Origin: Tachypleus tridentatus
Taxonomy: Eukaryota; Arthropoda; Merostomata; Xiphosura; Limulidae
Direction: 5' to 3'
Length of the DNA stretch: 64,000 nucleotides
NCBI RefSeq assembly: GCF_004210375.1
Contig: NC_134834.1
Coordinates: 94,802,170-94,866,169 of the forward strand
In this document: in pieces, positions 10,947 through 23,251 of the stretch
Position numbering within the stretch: the stretch's first letter is position 1
Layout of the letters: each line of letters opens with the position of its first letter
Position numbers and translations under genes: made by a program
The notes under the pieces: model-generated
What the model was told of the DNA's origin: nothing
Database searches by the model: none
The model's input: the letters and a program-made list of their open reading frames with translations, nothing else

Positions 10947-12128
10947 GGATAAGAAAGAAAGAAACATGAGGAGTGCTATAGTAACTGAATACCACACACA
11001 TGAAATGTTAAGCCTTTTTCTTAAGCCTTATTCTCTCTTAACGTATTCAATTTGTCCTAGAATGTTATAATAATGCTCAAATATCTTCGCTCGCAAAGCA
11101 GAGAATAATAATTTAAAACATATTATGGATCATTTATCTTTAGACAGCAAAGAATGTAAACGCCAGGGATATTTGTTAAATGCATTTCTAAATCCTTTGT
11201 CTTTTAGTTGTAACTCATTGAAATTATCCTCGAATTTTATAAAAATATTTAAACTCTCTTTATGAGAATTTTGGAAAAATATAAAACATTATTTTTGTCT
11301 CTCTCTTTCATCCGCCATACAGAAGAGATCGTAAGTGTTCATCTATCTTGATAGATTGTTATAAATTCAACTTCTGAGTACAAACATAGGCAAAAGACAT
11401 ACTTATGTCTAACTGAGTTCATAATGTTAGTAAGGGTTAATATAGGAAATGCATAACGGGGCTCGGGGCTAATAAACCATGCTTTCGAAAAACACACACA
11501 TTCAACCCACAGGCGGCTAGGACCCTGGGAAAGTTTCTCCATAAAATCCCATTTCTAGTCATTTCCCACCTCACCCTCACCTATGAATTCGTGATGAATG
11601 CAATGTTACCTTAATACATGAAAAGCTGTATCCTTTGTATGTAATTTAAAAAAACGTCCATAAAAGCTACAAAACACAAAATATAAAACTGCAAATTTGT
11701 ACATACCCCCGCTTGGACCCCACAAACCGAATGTGATGATGAACTATCAGTAGATGAAAAACAGTGATAAAAAACACAAACTCAAAACTGGAAATTTGTG
11801 TGCAATCTCCCCATGAACCTGATGAAACTCCATGCTAATTTTGGAGAAGACCCCTCCCCGCCCTGTCAAATAATTACATGAACACACAACAGACAGTACT
11901 ATTATATTTATATTGGTAAATATTATACATAAACATAACTCATAAACGGCACTAAATCTTAAACATAGGTATTTGAGCCATATTATATTTATTTCGCCTT
12001 TTAAAACGTATATTATGTTTTTTTAGGTAAACGTATTTTTATAATACTGCTATAAAATAAAAACCATTGTGTAAATGCTACTTTAGTACTATACTGTTAC
12101 CTGTACTTTCTGTAATAACTGATAGTTA
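10947..12128. other. Unannotated DNA
   Basis: About 1.2 kb without a supported gene or recognised repeat. The minus-strand frame at 11339-11542 has no known domain or splice context. Confidence 0.35.
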
Positions 12129-12138
12129 TACACATATG

Positions 12139-12414
12139 ATTTGTTTGTTTTTGAATTTCGCGCAAAGCTACTCGAGAGCTATCTGAGCCAGCCGTCCCTA
12201 ATTTAGCAGTGTAAGACTAGAGGGAAGGCAGCTAGCCATCACCACCCACCGCTATCTCTTGAGCTACTCTTTTACCAACGAATAATGGGATTGACCATCA
12301 CATTATAGCGACCCTATGGTTGAAATGGCGAGCATATTTGATGTAACGGGGATTCGCATCAGCGATCCTAGGATTACGAGTCGAGTGGCTTAACCACCTG
12401 GCCATGCTCGACCC
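12139..12414 (-). repeat. tRNA-derived SINE (type A) with target duplication
   Basis: Full-length copy in reverse orientation, from tail TTTGTTTGTTTTTGAATTTC to head CACCTGGCCATGCTCGACC. Flanks TACACATATG (12129-12138) and TACACGTATG (12415-12424) form a 10-bp duplication with one mismatch. Confidence 0.92.
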
Positions 12415-12424
12415 TACACGTATG

Positions 12425-13738
12425 GTAAGAGAATGCCTATGAATTCTAAGTTAGGCCATTTTTGTCAAAAGTGGTGATGAAGTAAATTATTGTTTAAGTT
12501 AAAAAAAAAACTAATATTAATAGAGAATATTTTTCTCAATCTGTTGTATATATAAAAAGTATTCATAATGTAAATATAATAACCTATCTAACATTTGTTT
12601 GTAAATGTAACCAAGACTTCGAAGTCACGTTTATCGTATACTTAGCGTACATTGTTGTTTTAACAACAAGGTTACAAACAAAAAGAAACTGTATATAATA
12701 TATATAATCAATTGTAAATACAGTAATTTCACTAAAATAAATAAAGATGCAAATGAATTTTTCATGTTAATTCATTACCTTTATGTGCCTTGTAAAGTAT
12801 CAGAATATATTACAAAACCAATGTAAAATTGTTAACTATATCTGTAAACTTTACATCCAAAACGTTCGTGCTTTTATTTTTTGTACTTAAGAGGCGAGGA
12901 ACCTTAGTTATACCCGCATACTGATTGCGCGAAAGAAAATAATTCCAGGTTTCAGATGATATAAATATGATTTAGACATTTTTTAGGAACAAGAAATCTA
13001 GTTAAAAACAACAAAATAATTATTAGAACAATTTATTCTTATAGTTCTTGATACAATAACTTTTAAATACAATAACTTTTAAAATTTACTGTTTTAAAAT
13101 TAATATGGAAATAAAATCGTTTGGTATACATATATACTAGACCTACGCATTGCCATCTTTTAATCGTCTGCTAAGAAGTCTTCTCTACGTGAGCAAAACT
13201 TACTTGTCTCCTCTATCAGAAATTCTAAAGGTGGATAAAACACGACAGTTAATGTTTTATTTATTTGTTTAATCTAAACCAATGTTAATAAAACTTACAT
13301 AAAAATATATTGAAATATCAACATTTACCTTTTAATTTATTTTTTGGGAAACGTAAGTTTTCTATGGGTTATACTGGGAATAAAGAACAATAACATTTTT
13401 AAGACCATAAAATTCGAGTTCTCAAATGTTATGTTTCGTCTATTGTACAATATGGACGCTAGGGATGAAGAATAGCTAAAAACGTTGCAGAACAACGAAA
13501 TATGGTATTGGAGAAGAATGCCCACAGCAATATCCACTGAATTAGGGCTAGAAGAGCAATAGCATATAAATATCCGTTAAGAAACACCAGAAGTAGACAT
13601 TCAATGTTTCTAGAGCATGACATCGCGAAGAAGGCTTAGAATAGAAAATACTGATATGAAGTATTACGGGAGATAGAGAGACAGGGTAAAGTTTGCGAAG
13701 ATCATTACGAAGTGGATTGACAATCCACCATTAAAATA
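12425..13738. other. Unannotated AT-rich DNA
   Basis: No gene, SINE or domain was recognised over 1.3 kb. The frame at 13337-13537 on the minus strand is unsupported. Confidence 0.35.
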
Positions 13739-13746
13739 TAATGACA

Positions 13747-13870
13747 CCTCCCAGTTAAGACAGCGGTAAGTCTACATATTTACAACGCTAAAATGAAGGG
13801 TTCGATTTCCCTCGATGGACACAGCAGGTAGCCCTATGTGGCTTTGCTATAAGAAAAAACACACTCAGGG
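13747..13870 (+). repeat. Short tRNA-derived SINE (type B) with target duplication
   Basis: Contains a box A-like AAGACAGCGGTAAG, box B GGGTTCGATTTCC and the 3' segment TATGTGGCTTTGCTATAAG with an AAAAACACAC tail. TAATGACA occurs at 13739-13746 and 13871-13878. Confidence 0.9.
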
Positions 13871-13879
13871 TAATGACAT

Positions 13880-15065
13880 ACAATTAACCCAATATAAAGA
13901 TAGCGGAAGAACCAATATCTGCTCGTAAAAGAAGACACAAGAGGGAGAGAATACCCGTTATGATGGGTGTCGAAAGGTTAATGCAAATCTTTGAAATCAG
14001 AAAAAATGTCAAGTTTGATTGAAAACTTTGCTCATGCTAATCTGAAGAATCTGAACATCTCACGTTCTCAATTTATTTTTCAATTAAAATATTTGTGTTG
14101 ATTCACCCACTTTTCCGAGGTTCAATGATTCGTTGCATTTACACTGGTTAAACCCTATCCAGGGCTGACTGCAGTCTTGAATAACATCTACGAAAATAAC
14201 TAAAATTGTAATTAAATTCTGAACATCTTTATTAACTGAAGAAACATCAGGTTTAGCAGATTAAATTGAATTTTCTTTGCTTAGGAAATTTCGATCACGT
14301 TTTAAGGAAACTTGATGAGTTCCTAATTGCCAATCTACGTGTTTCTTTCCTTCTAAAGACCTAATTCACTATAATTCTAAGTAGCATATAATTTTCAATC
14401 ATAGTGCTCAAATAAAGACTTTTCACGGTTTTAAACTAAGTTAAGCCTAATCTAGTTCTCTTCAATATAAGAAATTTTCACGTTTATGTGTTTTATTACT
14501 ACTTACTTTTCTATTTCTTCAGATTAAACTGCGGCATTTTTTAAATAAAACTAATTTAACATTAGTGCTTATAGATGTTTTTCAAAACAAAATAATTTTA
14601 ATATATTCTATGACCGTTCTTGTCCACTATTTCCCAAAATAAGTAAGAACTTCGACGTTCAGAAACGCATAATGATTTATTTACAATGTTAAAAGAAAAA
14701 TATACATTTAAAAGTCTGTACCATTAAACCCTACATGTTTCGAGAGAACTTGATTTACATTTAAAAGTTATTTTATCAGCTTTTATGAGGTATAATTTTT
14801 TGTTTTGTTTTGGTAACCAATGTCATGGTAATAGAAACGAAAAACAAAATAATAACTGTTATTCTATGTAGAGTTACATAGTTTATATCTTGTAATATCT
14901 TTTGTTTTATTTATACTTTCCATTTTTGATAAGTTTCCATACAAGGCTTAGGATGAGATATTTACACATAACTGGTCCTAATGTAACTGATAGATTAAAG
15001 AAAACATCACGATCTCTTTGGCTACTTTTCTCTGAACAAATAATTGTTTCAGGACCCAAAAGTGC
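13880..15065. other. Unannotated AT-rich DNA
   Basis: No supported coding region or recognised repeat. Confidence 0.35.
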
Positions 15066-15070
15066 GAAAC

Positions 15071-15286
15071 GTTTTTTTTTTTTTTTTTTGAATTTCGCGC
15101 AAAGCTACTCGGGGCTATCTTCGCTAGCCGTTCCTAATTTAGCCGTGTAAGACTAGAGGGAAGGCAGCTAGTCATCACCACCCACCGCCAACTCTTGGCT
15201 ACTCTTTTACCAACGAATGGTGGGATTGACCGTCACATTATAACGCCCCACGCCTAAAGGGCGAGGTATGTTTGGTGCGACTGGAT
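15071..15286 (-). repeat. tRNA-derived SINE (type A) cut by an assembly gap
   Basis: Reverse copy starting with a poly-T tail, then GAATTTCGCGCAAAGCTACT and the core. It reads into the run of Ns just before box B, so the head is missing from the assembly. Confidence 0.9.
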
Positions 15287-15786
15287 NNNNNNNNNNNNNN
15301 NNNNNNNNNNNNNNNNNNNNNNNNNNNNNNNNNNNNNNNNNNNNNNNNNNNNNNNNNNNNNNNNNNNNNNNNNNNNNNNNNNNNNNNNNNNNNNNNNNNN
15401 NNNNNNNNNNNNNNNNNNNNNNNNNNNNNNNNNNNNNNNNNNNNNNNNNNNNNNNNNNNNNNNNNNNNNNNNNNNNNNNNNNNNNNNNNNNNNNNNNNNN
15501 NNNNNNNNNNNNNNNNNNNNNNNNNNNNNNNNNNNNNNNNNNNNNNNNNNNNNNNNNNNNNNNNNNNNNNNNNNNNNNNNNNNNNNNNNNNNNNNNNNNN
15601 NNNNNNNNNNNNNNNNNNNNNNNNNNNNNNNNNNNNNNNNNNNNNNNNNNNNNNNNNNNNNNNNNNNNNNNNNNNNNNNNNNNNNNNNNNNNNNNNNNNN
15701 NNNNNNNNNNNNNNNNNNNNNNNNNNNNNNNNNNNNNNNNNNNNNNNNNNNNNNNNNNNNNNNNNNNNNNNNNNNNNNNNNNNNNN
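15287..15786. other. Assembly gap (500 N)
   Basis: Exactly 500 unknown bases, a common placeholder length, so the true gap size may be unknown. It hides the SINE head and the upstream part of the gypsy-type pol relic. Long frames spanning it are artefacts. Confidence 0.99.
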
Positions 15787-18140
15787 ACCAAGGAGCAAAG
15801 AAAATAGTAGACAGAATTCAGCAACTTCCCATTGGCCAGGTTCATCAGCGATATGACGTGATTCTGCGGTCATGTGACATTTGCTAAAGGACAATGCCCA
15901 TAACCGAGGTGTCACTGGATGAGATTCCTCTTATACAAGAACCATTCATTTGAGTAGCTGTGGACGTCATTGGACCGCTAATACCTCTATCTGACAAGAG
16001 AAACTGGTGTGTGCTGGCACAAGGTACAATGTAACATTACCCAGAAACCATAGTATTGCCAAGATGAAGGAAGTAGCAAAACAGATACTCAGTTTACCTC
16101 AGAACTAATAAAAGATGTGTCGAGATTCCTCAGACCTATGCCGCTCATTACCACCCCATAAAACTCCAGAATAGTGAGACATTGTGGTAGAGCCAACTGA
16201 TTCTTAAACAGCATGCTAAAGAAGATGTGCCAAGAGAGACTACATGGCTGTGACAGATACCCGCAGGCAGTAGTATTATGCTACAGAGAAATCCCACAAG
16301 CACGTTCAGGATTTTCAACCTTAGAGGTATTGACAGAAGAATGCAAGGTTCAATAAAGATATTGAACGAATTGTGGAAAAAGAAGAGTCAAACTGAGGAG
16401 TATGTACCAGTACGTACTAGACCTCAGACACCGACTAGAGAAAACCTGTAAACTTGCTCGAAAGTTTGTATGTAGCTCAAAGCACTCTGTGACAAGCACT
16501 ACTGTGACAATTAGGTAAGGATTTACGTTTCGTTGGTCTGAAGATCTTGGTTCTGCTACCATGACAACAATAAACTCATTCTACAAAGGAAATAACATTT
16601 TGAAGTGCCAGAAGTGGTCAACAGAATAGACTGTAAAGTGAAATTGGAAATTGGATGGGAAGAACAAGATCTACCATACTTATCTGTTGAAGAGGTACTT
16701 TGAAGGGTGGAAGACCTAATGGATGCAGTTACTGAATCAGGTGGAAATTGCATATGTGGCTGTCATACATGGAGAACCAGAAGGCAGTAACTGTCAGAAG
16801 ATGAAGACCTATTGGTAAAACTGCTGGATGGAGAGAGACGTACAAAAATATCAACATCAGTGAAAAACTGACTAGCATACAGAAGAAAGAGCTACAAAAT
16901 CTACTGTACCAATATATAAATATTTTAACGGATAGACCGAAGAAAGACTTTGCAACACAAGTTAAAGACAACATTCAGGTATACAGTTAATGTAACGCCC
17001 TATCTGTTGTCCTATACAATGAAAAACCTAATCAAGCAGGTAGTCGAAATGATATAAAAATTGCAATCATTAAGCTTTCTAATTCAGCCTACTCTTCACC
17101 AGTCATAACTGTAAAGAAGAGGAATAGCTAAATTGCTTTTGCATAAGACTTCCAGAAGCTGAACCTAATGACAAAGGTCAACCCAGACCTATGGGCGACC
17201 CAGATGCTATCATGGCGAAATTAAACGAGGTTCTTTTTAAGATCTACCAGAGTAAATGTTATTGGCAGATCCCAATGGAACCAAAATTTAAAGAAAAAGA
17301 CAATCTTAACAAGTTGCAAGTTCAAGAGGATGCGACTTGGATTGGTCAACTCAGCATGAACATGAAAGAGAGGATAATGCTCAAAACCACTAACATGGAT
17401 CATTATGAGGATGACATTCTGATCCACGCAGCCAGATAGGAAGTCCACCTGAAGAAATTCAGAGGGCAGTTAAGGCAAGTGAAGGCAGCAGATTTGACTA
17501 TCACACCATGTGTGCTACATCAGCTATTCTGAGGCTGGACTTTGTCAGACAAGATAAGTGACTGACAAGCAGCCATGGAATAGAGAAGTTAACCCACATA
17601 CAGTATACGTCAGACTAAATAACAAATTGAATGCTTCCTGAAATTAGTTGAATAGCAGCAAGTACATCCAAAACTTGCTGAATTAGCTGCTTCACTGACT
17701 GACCTGACCAATAAAGGCTAACCCAATAACATGACGAGCAAACAAAGAATGTAGATGGTATTACAAAAGTTAAATAACATGTAGGAAGTGTTCATTTCTC
17801 AGAATATCAGACCTAAGCAAACTGTGCATCATTCAGACTGATACCAGACGCTGAAATTGGAGCAGCACTTATTCAAAAGTAGAAGACGGATTGTTTCCAT
17901 AAAGTACATAAATAAAAAAGTAGTTAAATAATGGGAAGAACTATTCTGCGACTGAATCAGAGTATCTGTCCACCATATTTGCTCTTCATAAATTCCAGAA
18001 CCATCGCTATGGGAAGGAATGCCATTCAGATGGATCTTTAGCCATTTGCATACATCTAGAAGTGCAAGAATCATGAGGCAGTATTGTACCTCCAAAACTA
18101 CAGGCTCTGCGGAAGCCATCAAGGGGACTGCAAATGTTAG
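15787..18140 (+). pseudogene. pol: Ty3/gypsy-type pol relic, order IN-RT-RNase H
   Basis: The plus strand carries a heavily mutated retrotransposon pol in which integrase comes first. About 15800-16130 holds the integrase zinc-finger end (CDIC at 15873-15884) and the start of the catalytic core (IPLIQEPF, then VAVDVIGPL with a TGA just before it). Around 16380-16700 are the integrase C-terminal parts (YQYVLDLR, TCKLAR, IYHTYLLKRYFEG). From about 16900, ILTDRP leads into reverse transcriptase: LSNSAYSSPVITVKKR near 17080, KCYWQIPM near 17260 and the active site HYEDDILIH at 17401-17427 (family consensus YVDD; here YEDD at 17404-17415). Near 17820-18120 is an RNase H relic ending in AIKGTANV. 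Many stops and frameshifts are present, and no LTRs are visible. The peptide order is continuous across the junction, which argues for a Gmr1-like element over two tandem fragments. Confidence 0.82.
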
Positions 18141-18207
18141 TGTGAAAGCCTATGATTAGACTTTATACATGAATTGAAAACAGTCTGTTTATATATATAT
18201 ATTGTAA

Positions 18208-18323
18208 TCCCCACTGGGACAGCGGTAAGTTTACGGATTTATAACACTAAAATCAAGAACTGATTGTCCTTGGTGGACACAGCAGATAACCTAATGTAAC
18301 TTTTCTATGAGAAAACACACAAA
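18208..18323 (+). repeat. Short tRNA-derived SINE (type B) with target duplication
   Basis: CCCACTGGGACAGCGGTAAG head, degraded box B and tail AGAAAACACACAAA. ATATTGTAA is repeated at 18199-18207 and 18324-18332. Confidence 0.88.
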
Positions 18324-18348
18324 ATATTGTAAGTATCTTTTGAATAGG

Positions 18349-18617
18349 CCGGCCTGGTACGGCCAAGGCAGTTAAGGCGTGCGTCGTGTGGGTTCGCATC
18401 CCGGTCGCGCCAAACATGCTTGCCCTTTCAGCCGTGGAGGCGTTATAATGTGACGGTCAATCTCACTATTCGTTGGTAAAAGAGTAGCCCAAGAAGTTGG
18501 CGGTGGGGATGATGATTAGCTGCCTCCTCTAGTCTTACACTGCTAAATTAGGGACGGCTACACAGATAGCCCTCGAGTAGCTTTGTGTGAAATTGAAAAC
18601 AAACAAACAAACAATCT
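18349..18617 (+). repeat. tRNA-derived SINE (type A) with target duplication
   Basis: Copy with a shortened anticodon arm (GGCGTGCGTCGTGTGGGTTCG), intact core and a CAAACAAACAAAC tail. TGAATAGG flanks it at 18341-18348 and 18618-18625. Confidence 0.9.
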
Positions 18618-18625
18618 TGAATAGG

Positions 18626-19280
18626 AGCTTACTGTTAGATATACATGACTGTTTTATTCTAAATATAGCGTGAGTGTTAAAATTAGTTTTGTTTAGAAAC
18701 GATACTTATCGCAGGTTTGTTTATGTAACTGTTAATGTCGTATTAACAGAACCTTTAAGTTTTGCTTATTGTTTTGATTGAGTATTTGTACATCATAATA
18801 TCTTGTAGTATGTGGAAAGTTCTAAGCTTCAGTTGGACTATTTATAAATACATTTCCAAAATGTAGTACAAGTAAGAAATAAGAAGTTTCTGAGAAGTTT
18901 AATCAAATAAATCTAGACTGTGTTTGTGTATAGCCGTAAAAGGATATAGAAGCTCTTTTGTAAGTGAAATTATCGCAGACTGTATTGTAGCAACAGAGTA
19001 GAGAAGGACAATTTTTCATCTCTGACGAAAAGAGACAATTATTTGAAGCTGTGTATACAACTTTTGTGATTGACAGTGTAACGAGCATTTGTATATATGT
19101 TATCATTTTTAATATATAACTTTGAAACAAATAGACTACATGCTGTTTGTTTATTGTTGAAATTTATGACAAAAATCACAGACACCTGCTGTAAAGAATT
19201 CAATAGACATCCACATACATAGAAATCTGACATTTTAGAACTTTAGTCGCTTACATTTACAGTTGCGTAAAGTACTTTAA
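18626..19280. other. Unannotated AT-rich DNA
   Basis: No recognised gene or repeat. Minus-strand frames at 18903-19233 are short and unsupported. Confidence 0.35.
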
Positions 19281-19292
19281 ACAAATAAATAG

Positions 19293-19335
19293 TTTGTTTG
19301 TTTGTTTTGAATTCGCGCAAAGCTACTCGAGGGCT
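19293..19335 (-). repeat. 43-bp 5'-truncated SINE (type A) insertion
   Basis: Only the tail and the last part of the SINE are present (TTGTTTGTTTGTTTTGAATT, CGCGCAAAGCTACTCGAGGG). A perfect 12-bp duplication ACAAATAAATAG at 19281-19292 and 19336-19347 shows that this is a true, extremely truncated insertion and not a decayed remnant. Confidence 0.92.
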
Positions 19336-19347
19336 ACAAATAAATAG

Positions 19348-20055
19348 AAAACGATAAAATGCAAAAAACAAACAATTACATACAAATCTTTATTAAAAGT
19401 ATAATAAATCGTAGATTATTCATGTTTAGTTTAAATGATGTTTGTATCAGAATATTGGATCCATTCGCAGAACTATCACACACTAACAAACTTTGTCTCC
19501 TTTCAAAATATCAGAACAAAATGTTGATCTGAGATTAATGTTCAGTCATTGATTTGTTTTAGAGGAAGAGGAACACAAGCTCCATCTATAAAAATTAATA
19601 TTTCTAAATACGCACATTAATATTTAAGTTCCTCGTGCACAAATCAATCAAACAAGTTACTGAAATGAAAAGTTTTATTATAATTTGATTCGTGCTTTTA
19701 AAATGTGATTTCATTTATTTATTCTTTTATTATTCAAATAATATTTGACAGATTGACTACAAAATCACATCGTAATGATACCAAAGTTCAAGTAGATACG
19801 ACAGTCGTTTACGTAAAATAGAATACTGGTATAAGGTATGTTATATTGCTCATTTACATATAATAACTGTGGGTAAAGTAATAGTCATCCTTCAATCAGA
19901 TAAAACAACTGACTCACAGATGTGTTTGTTGAACCACAAGCTACTCTGACAATTTTGTCTAATGTTGAAAAAAAAACCAGTGCTTCCATCTGTTTGTAAC
20001 ATGGTAATTGAAATTGTTTTATCAAATACGTGACATTATTTGTTTCATATTCTTG
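19348..20055. other. Unannotated AT-rich DNA
   Basis: Nothing recognised. Confidence 0.35.
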
Positions 20056-20066
20056 TTCGTTGGGTA

Positions 20067-20189
20067 TGCCCCCTGCTAGTACAGCGGTATATCTCCGGAT
20101 TTAAAACGCTAAAATCAGGGGTTCGATTCCCCTCGGTGGGCTGAGCAGATAGCCCGATGTGGCTTTTGCTATAAGAAAAAACACACACA
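20067..20189 (+). repeat. Short tRNA-derived SINE (type B) with target duplication
   Basis: A well-preserved copy: TAGTACAGCGGTATATCTCC (box A region), GGTTCGATTCCCCTCGG (box B), TATAAGAAAAAACACACACA tail. TTCGTTGGGTA is repeated exactly at 20056-20066 and 20190-20200. Confidence 0.95.
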
Positions 20190-20324
20190 TTCGTTGGGTA
20201 CATTCACAAATACTTAATGTCGTTTCGTATTAACTTCACTCGTATCCAGTTTTTAGTAAAATAAATCTTTCTAACTGAACACCACAGATGACAACTGAAT
20301 CTACAGTATTGAAGCTTCTGTGAA

Positions 20325-20480
20325 ATAATTCGTGATGACGAGAAACCCACTTGATGTAAAAATGTGTCTCAGGACTGCTGGTGTGGGTATTAACACTTTT
20401 AATAAGAAAGCAGAAAACAATGTTTCGACCTTCTTGGGTCATCTTCCGGTTAACAAAGAGAGAGATTCTGTGAAGTTGTA
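20325..20480 (-). mobile_element. Penelope-type terminal-repeat relic (different family)
   Basis: GTGATGACGAGAAACCCACT, TGTTTCGACCTTCTTGGGTC and AACAAAGAGAGAG correspond in order to the left arm of the PLE at 29.36 kb but diverge between these blocks. On the minus strand the block reads as a degraded hammerhead-like core (GGTCGAAAC preceded by GAAGATGACC). It is most likely a solo arm of a related, older element. Confidence 0.6.
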
Positions 20481-20645
20481 TTTATAAGCAAAAATATTTT
20501 TTCAATAACCACACTGATAGTGAATGACGTTTACTACTGGTGTATCAACCTCAGCCTTTAAATATAATAAATCCAGCATAATAACCTTGAGGGCCATTAA
20601 AAATTAAGTATTTGATTGTATTATGAGACTTATAGCTGAAGTTTT

Positions 20646-20768
20646 ATTTGTTTTGCATTAAGCGCAATGCTACACAATGGTCAATCTGTGCTCTTCCCGC
20701 TGTGGATATCGAAATCCAATTTATTCGGTATAAACCTTCGGGCTAACCATTGAACTACAGAAGGAAGC
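20646..20768 (-). repeat. Short tRNA-derived SINE (type C)
   Basis: Reverse copy: GCAATGCTACACAATGGTCA tail side, CCGCTGTGGATATCGAAATC box B region, and TTGAACTACAG at the head. Confidence 0.75.
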
Positions 20769-20769
20769 A

Positions 20770-22560
20770 TATTCGGAGTAAGTTTGGGTTTTACATCTGA
20801 ATTTGGTTGCTTTAATTAAACTTTAAATCAATCTATTGATGGCACACGAATAATTGGAATAGGTTTTTTTTAACTATATATTAGAGTTCTGTATATCTCT
20901 GAACTATACCACAAAACATTGGGGACCGTCTTTTAATTTACGATATGTATGACATTAGAAAAAAATTCTCACAACGACAACGACACTGAGCTTAACTTTG
21001 TAAAGAAACTATAGTTATGGAAGTGTGGCATTTAATCTAAGTCTCATCAGTATTAACAAAAAAAACTATAAAGTATAATTGTAATGAGATATTTGTTCTG
21101 AGTTTTGAGCATATTGCTGACCTTCCGTGGTTGGCTATGAACGATTCCTGGCTTCATTCCAGATGAGCTAGTCTATTCTTAAGCTTTAGATTATGTGGGA
21201 GCAAATGTTGTGTTGCGTTTTCTAATAATGCAATGTCTTTCATTCTTAGAGATGTTTACGTATTCGTTCCATTTCTGACAACACTATCTGGTTCCGTCTC
21301 TGTTCTCAAACTTCAACAGTGCTCTCATTGTCTCTACGCGATTTTAGGACAAACTTAAACGAGCAATAGCTTTTCTAGATCTGTCTGTATGTCTGTAAAA
21401 ATGCAGCTACGCATCATTGAAACACACAGACACATGTATATATATATAAGTCGTGGGCTTGATCATCCACATCTCGCTCTCCTAATTTCTATTTCTATTC
21501 TATTCCTGGCGAACGGAGGCTAAAACTGATAAACGGTGTATCCCCACCACAATGTGGGCCCTACTTCCCAGTCACCTCCAGAAACAAGGGTGCATCTTAT
21601 ATTCCACATTACAGCCTGTTCCCTTTCGAGTAGTGCAGCGTTTTTTTTATTTTTGTTTGGGCTTGTTTTGATTTATAACAGATTATATATATGTTAGTAT
21701 TTATGTTTCTAACCAAATATGTAAAGAATTAATAGTTAGGTTTATGAAGAAATGAGCGCGTTTTTTTTTGCGCTTAAAACACATCTTCCAATCATGATTC
21801 AGCCTTCACAAATACCTCACTTGTTTCTGTAAAATGGTTAATGTGAGTAAGTTAATATATACAGTTGTCCATGAAATTTCCACTTTAGAGAAAAGTCCGT
21901 GCATAATTCACCAAAGTACATTTCCTTTAGAACTCTTTAAAATGGCATGTATATAGATACGCCTATATGTTACTTTTTGTGGAAGTATTTTGACATTTAA
22001 TGTTCAAACAAAAGTGCCTTCAAAGTTCAGATTTAGTCACGTGATCATATTTCGTTGTCAACAGTCTTTTCAGCTATGACACGCACGAACCCTAAACCCT
22101 ACACCGGAAAATATAAGAAGTTACAAAATGTTTGCCAGAAGTTTCTTGTTTTGTTTTGTTTTCTGAAATGTAGAATTGAGTTCTATCTATGTTAAATTAA
22201 AGTTCTAAAAATACCTACGCTATATTCACTTCTTATTGATACATCGATAGTGTATATTTCTTTATTTTTTACCATCTATTTTCTATTTTCAAATTTTTTA
22301 TCAATATTTCGATTATAGGTAAGGTACCTGAGTAATGGAATATTGAATATTATAAATAATTTGGCATTTTATTTGCAATACAGCTTTGTCAGAGACTTTT
22401 AAAAACAAAGGAGGTTAAATACAATAAATTTGATTTTTTTTTTCTTTGTATCTCATTTTGTAATACGATTTAACAATACTGAGAACTCGAAAAGAAACAT
22501 CTGACTGAAAAGCTTACTTGGTTGGTTCATACAAAGGGCGAATCGTGCTTTATCTAAATG
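20770..22560. other. Unannotated DNA with a TA-rich microsatellite
   Basis: About 1.8 kb without a recognised gene or interspersed repeat. A short TATATATATATA run sits near 21437-21449. Confidence 0.35.
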
Positions 22561-22561
22561 C

Positions 22562-22910
22562 TTTATGAACTGTAGTGCAAAACTATACAATTGGCAATCT
22601 GCACGCTCTCGACCACGGACCCCCGAGTAGCACAGCAGTATGTCTCCGGACTCTCATCGTTAAAACCGGGATTCGATACCTGTGGTTAGCAAAACACAGA
22701 TAGTCTGTTATGTAGCTTTACGCTTAATTCCAAACAAACAAACTCTATGGTGGAAAATCAATTCTCGTGTTGTAACGTTGTAAATCCGAAAACTTCGCTG
22801 ACCCACCATGTGCATTAGCGAAAAGCCAACACAATGGGCTATATGTACTCTCCCCATCGCGAAGAATCAAATTCCTAATATTACCGTTGTAAATCCGAAA
22901 ACTTACCTTT
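22562..22910. repeat. Nested type C SINE cluster
   Basis: A plus-strand copy (about 22620-22742: AGTAGCACAGCAGTATGTCT, GGGATTCGATACC, tail CCAAACAAACAAAC) interrupts a minus-strand copy. The two parts of the minus copy are seen at about 22565-22619 (CTACACAATTGGCAATCTG-like tail side) and 22743-22805. Another minus-strand copy follows at about 22812-22905 (ACACAATGGGCTATATGTAC). Confidence 0.65.
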
Positions 22911-23251
22911 GATCCAATAAGAGTATTAATGCAAAACTGTGCTTAAAGGTTTTTATAGGAACAATAGATATCTGTAAAAAAACTAACTTATAAGGGTAAT
23001 GATAACGTCGTTTGCAAACTCTGAAATTGAGAGTTTGTTTTAGTTTACGTAATATATAAAAAGAAACAAATCGACCTTCTTACTACTTTGTTTAGTATTC
23101 TACAAAAGGTTTGTGTTCTAAATATCAAATTGTTTTTGTTGTAGACTGGGAAGAGAAGAAAACAAAACAAAACAAATCGTTTTAACGGATTTTTTTAAGC
23201 CTAACGTACGTGTTTGTTTGTGCATTTTGTGTATACACAGCTTTAGCTTGT

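Noticed and set aside
15207..15915. Long frames of 179-225 codons across 15.2-15.9 kb on both strands
   Set aside because: They consist almost wholly of unknown bases from the 500-N gap.
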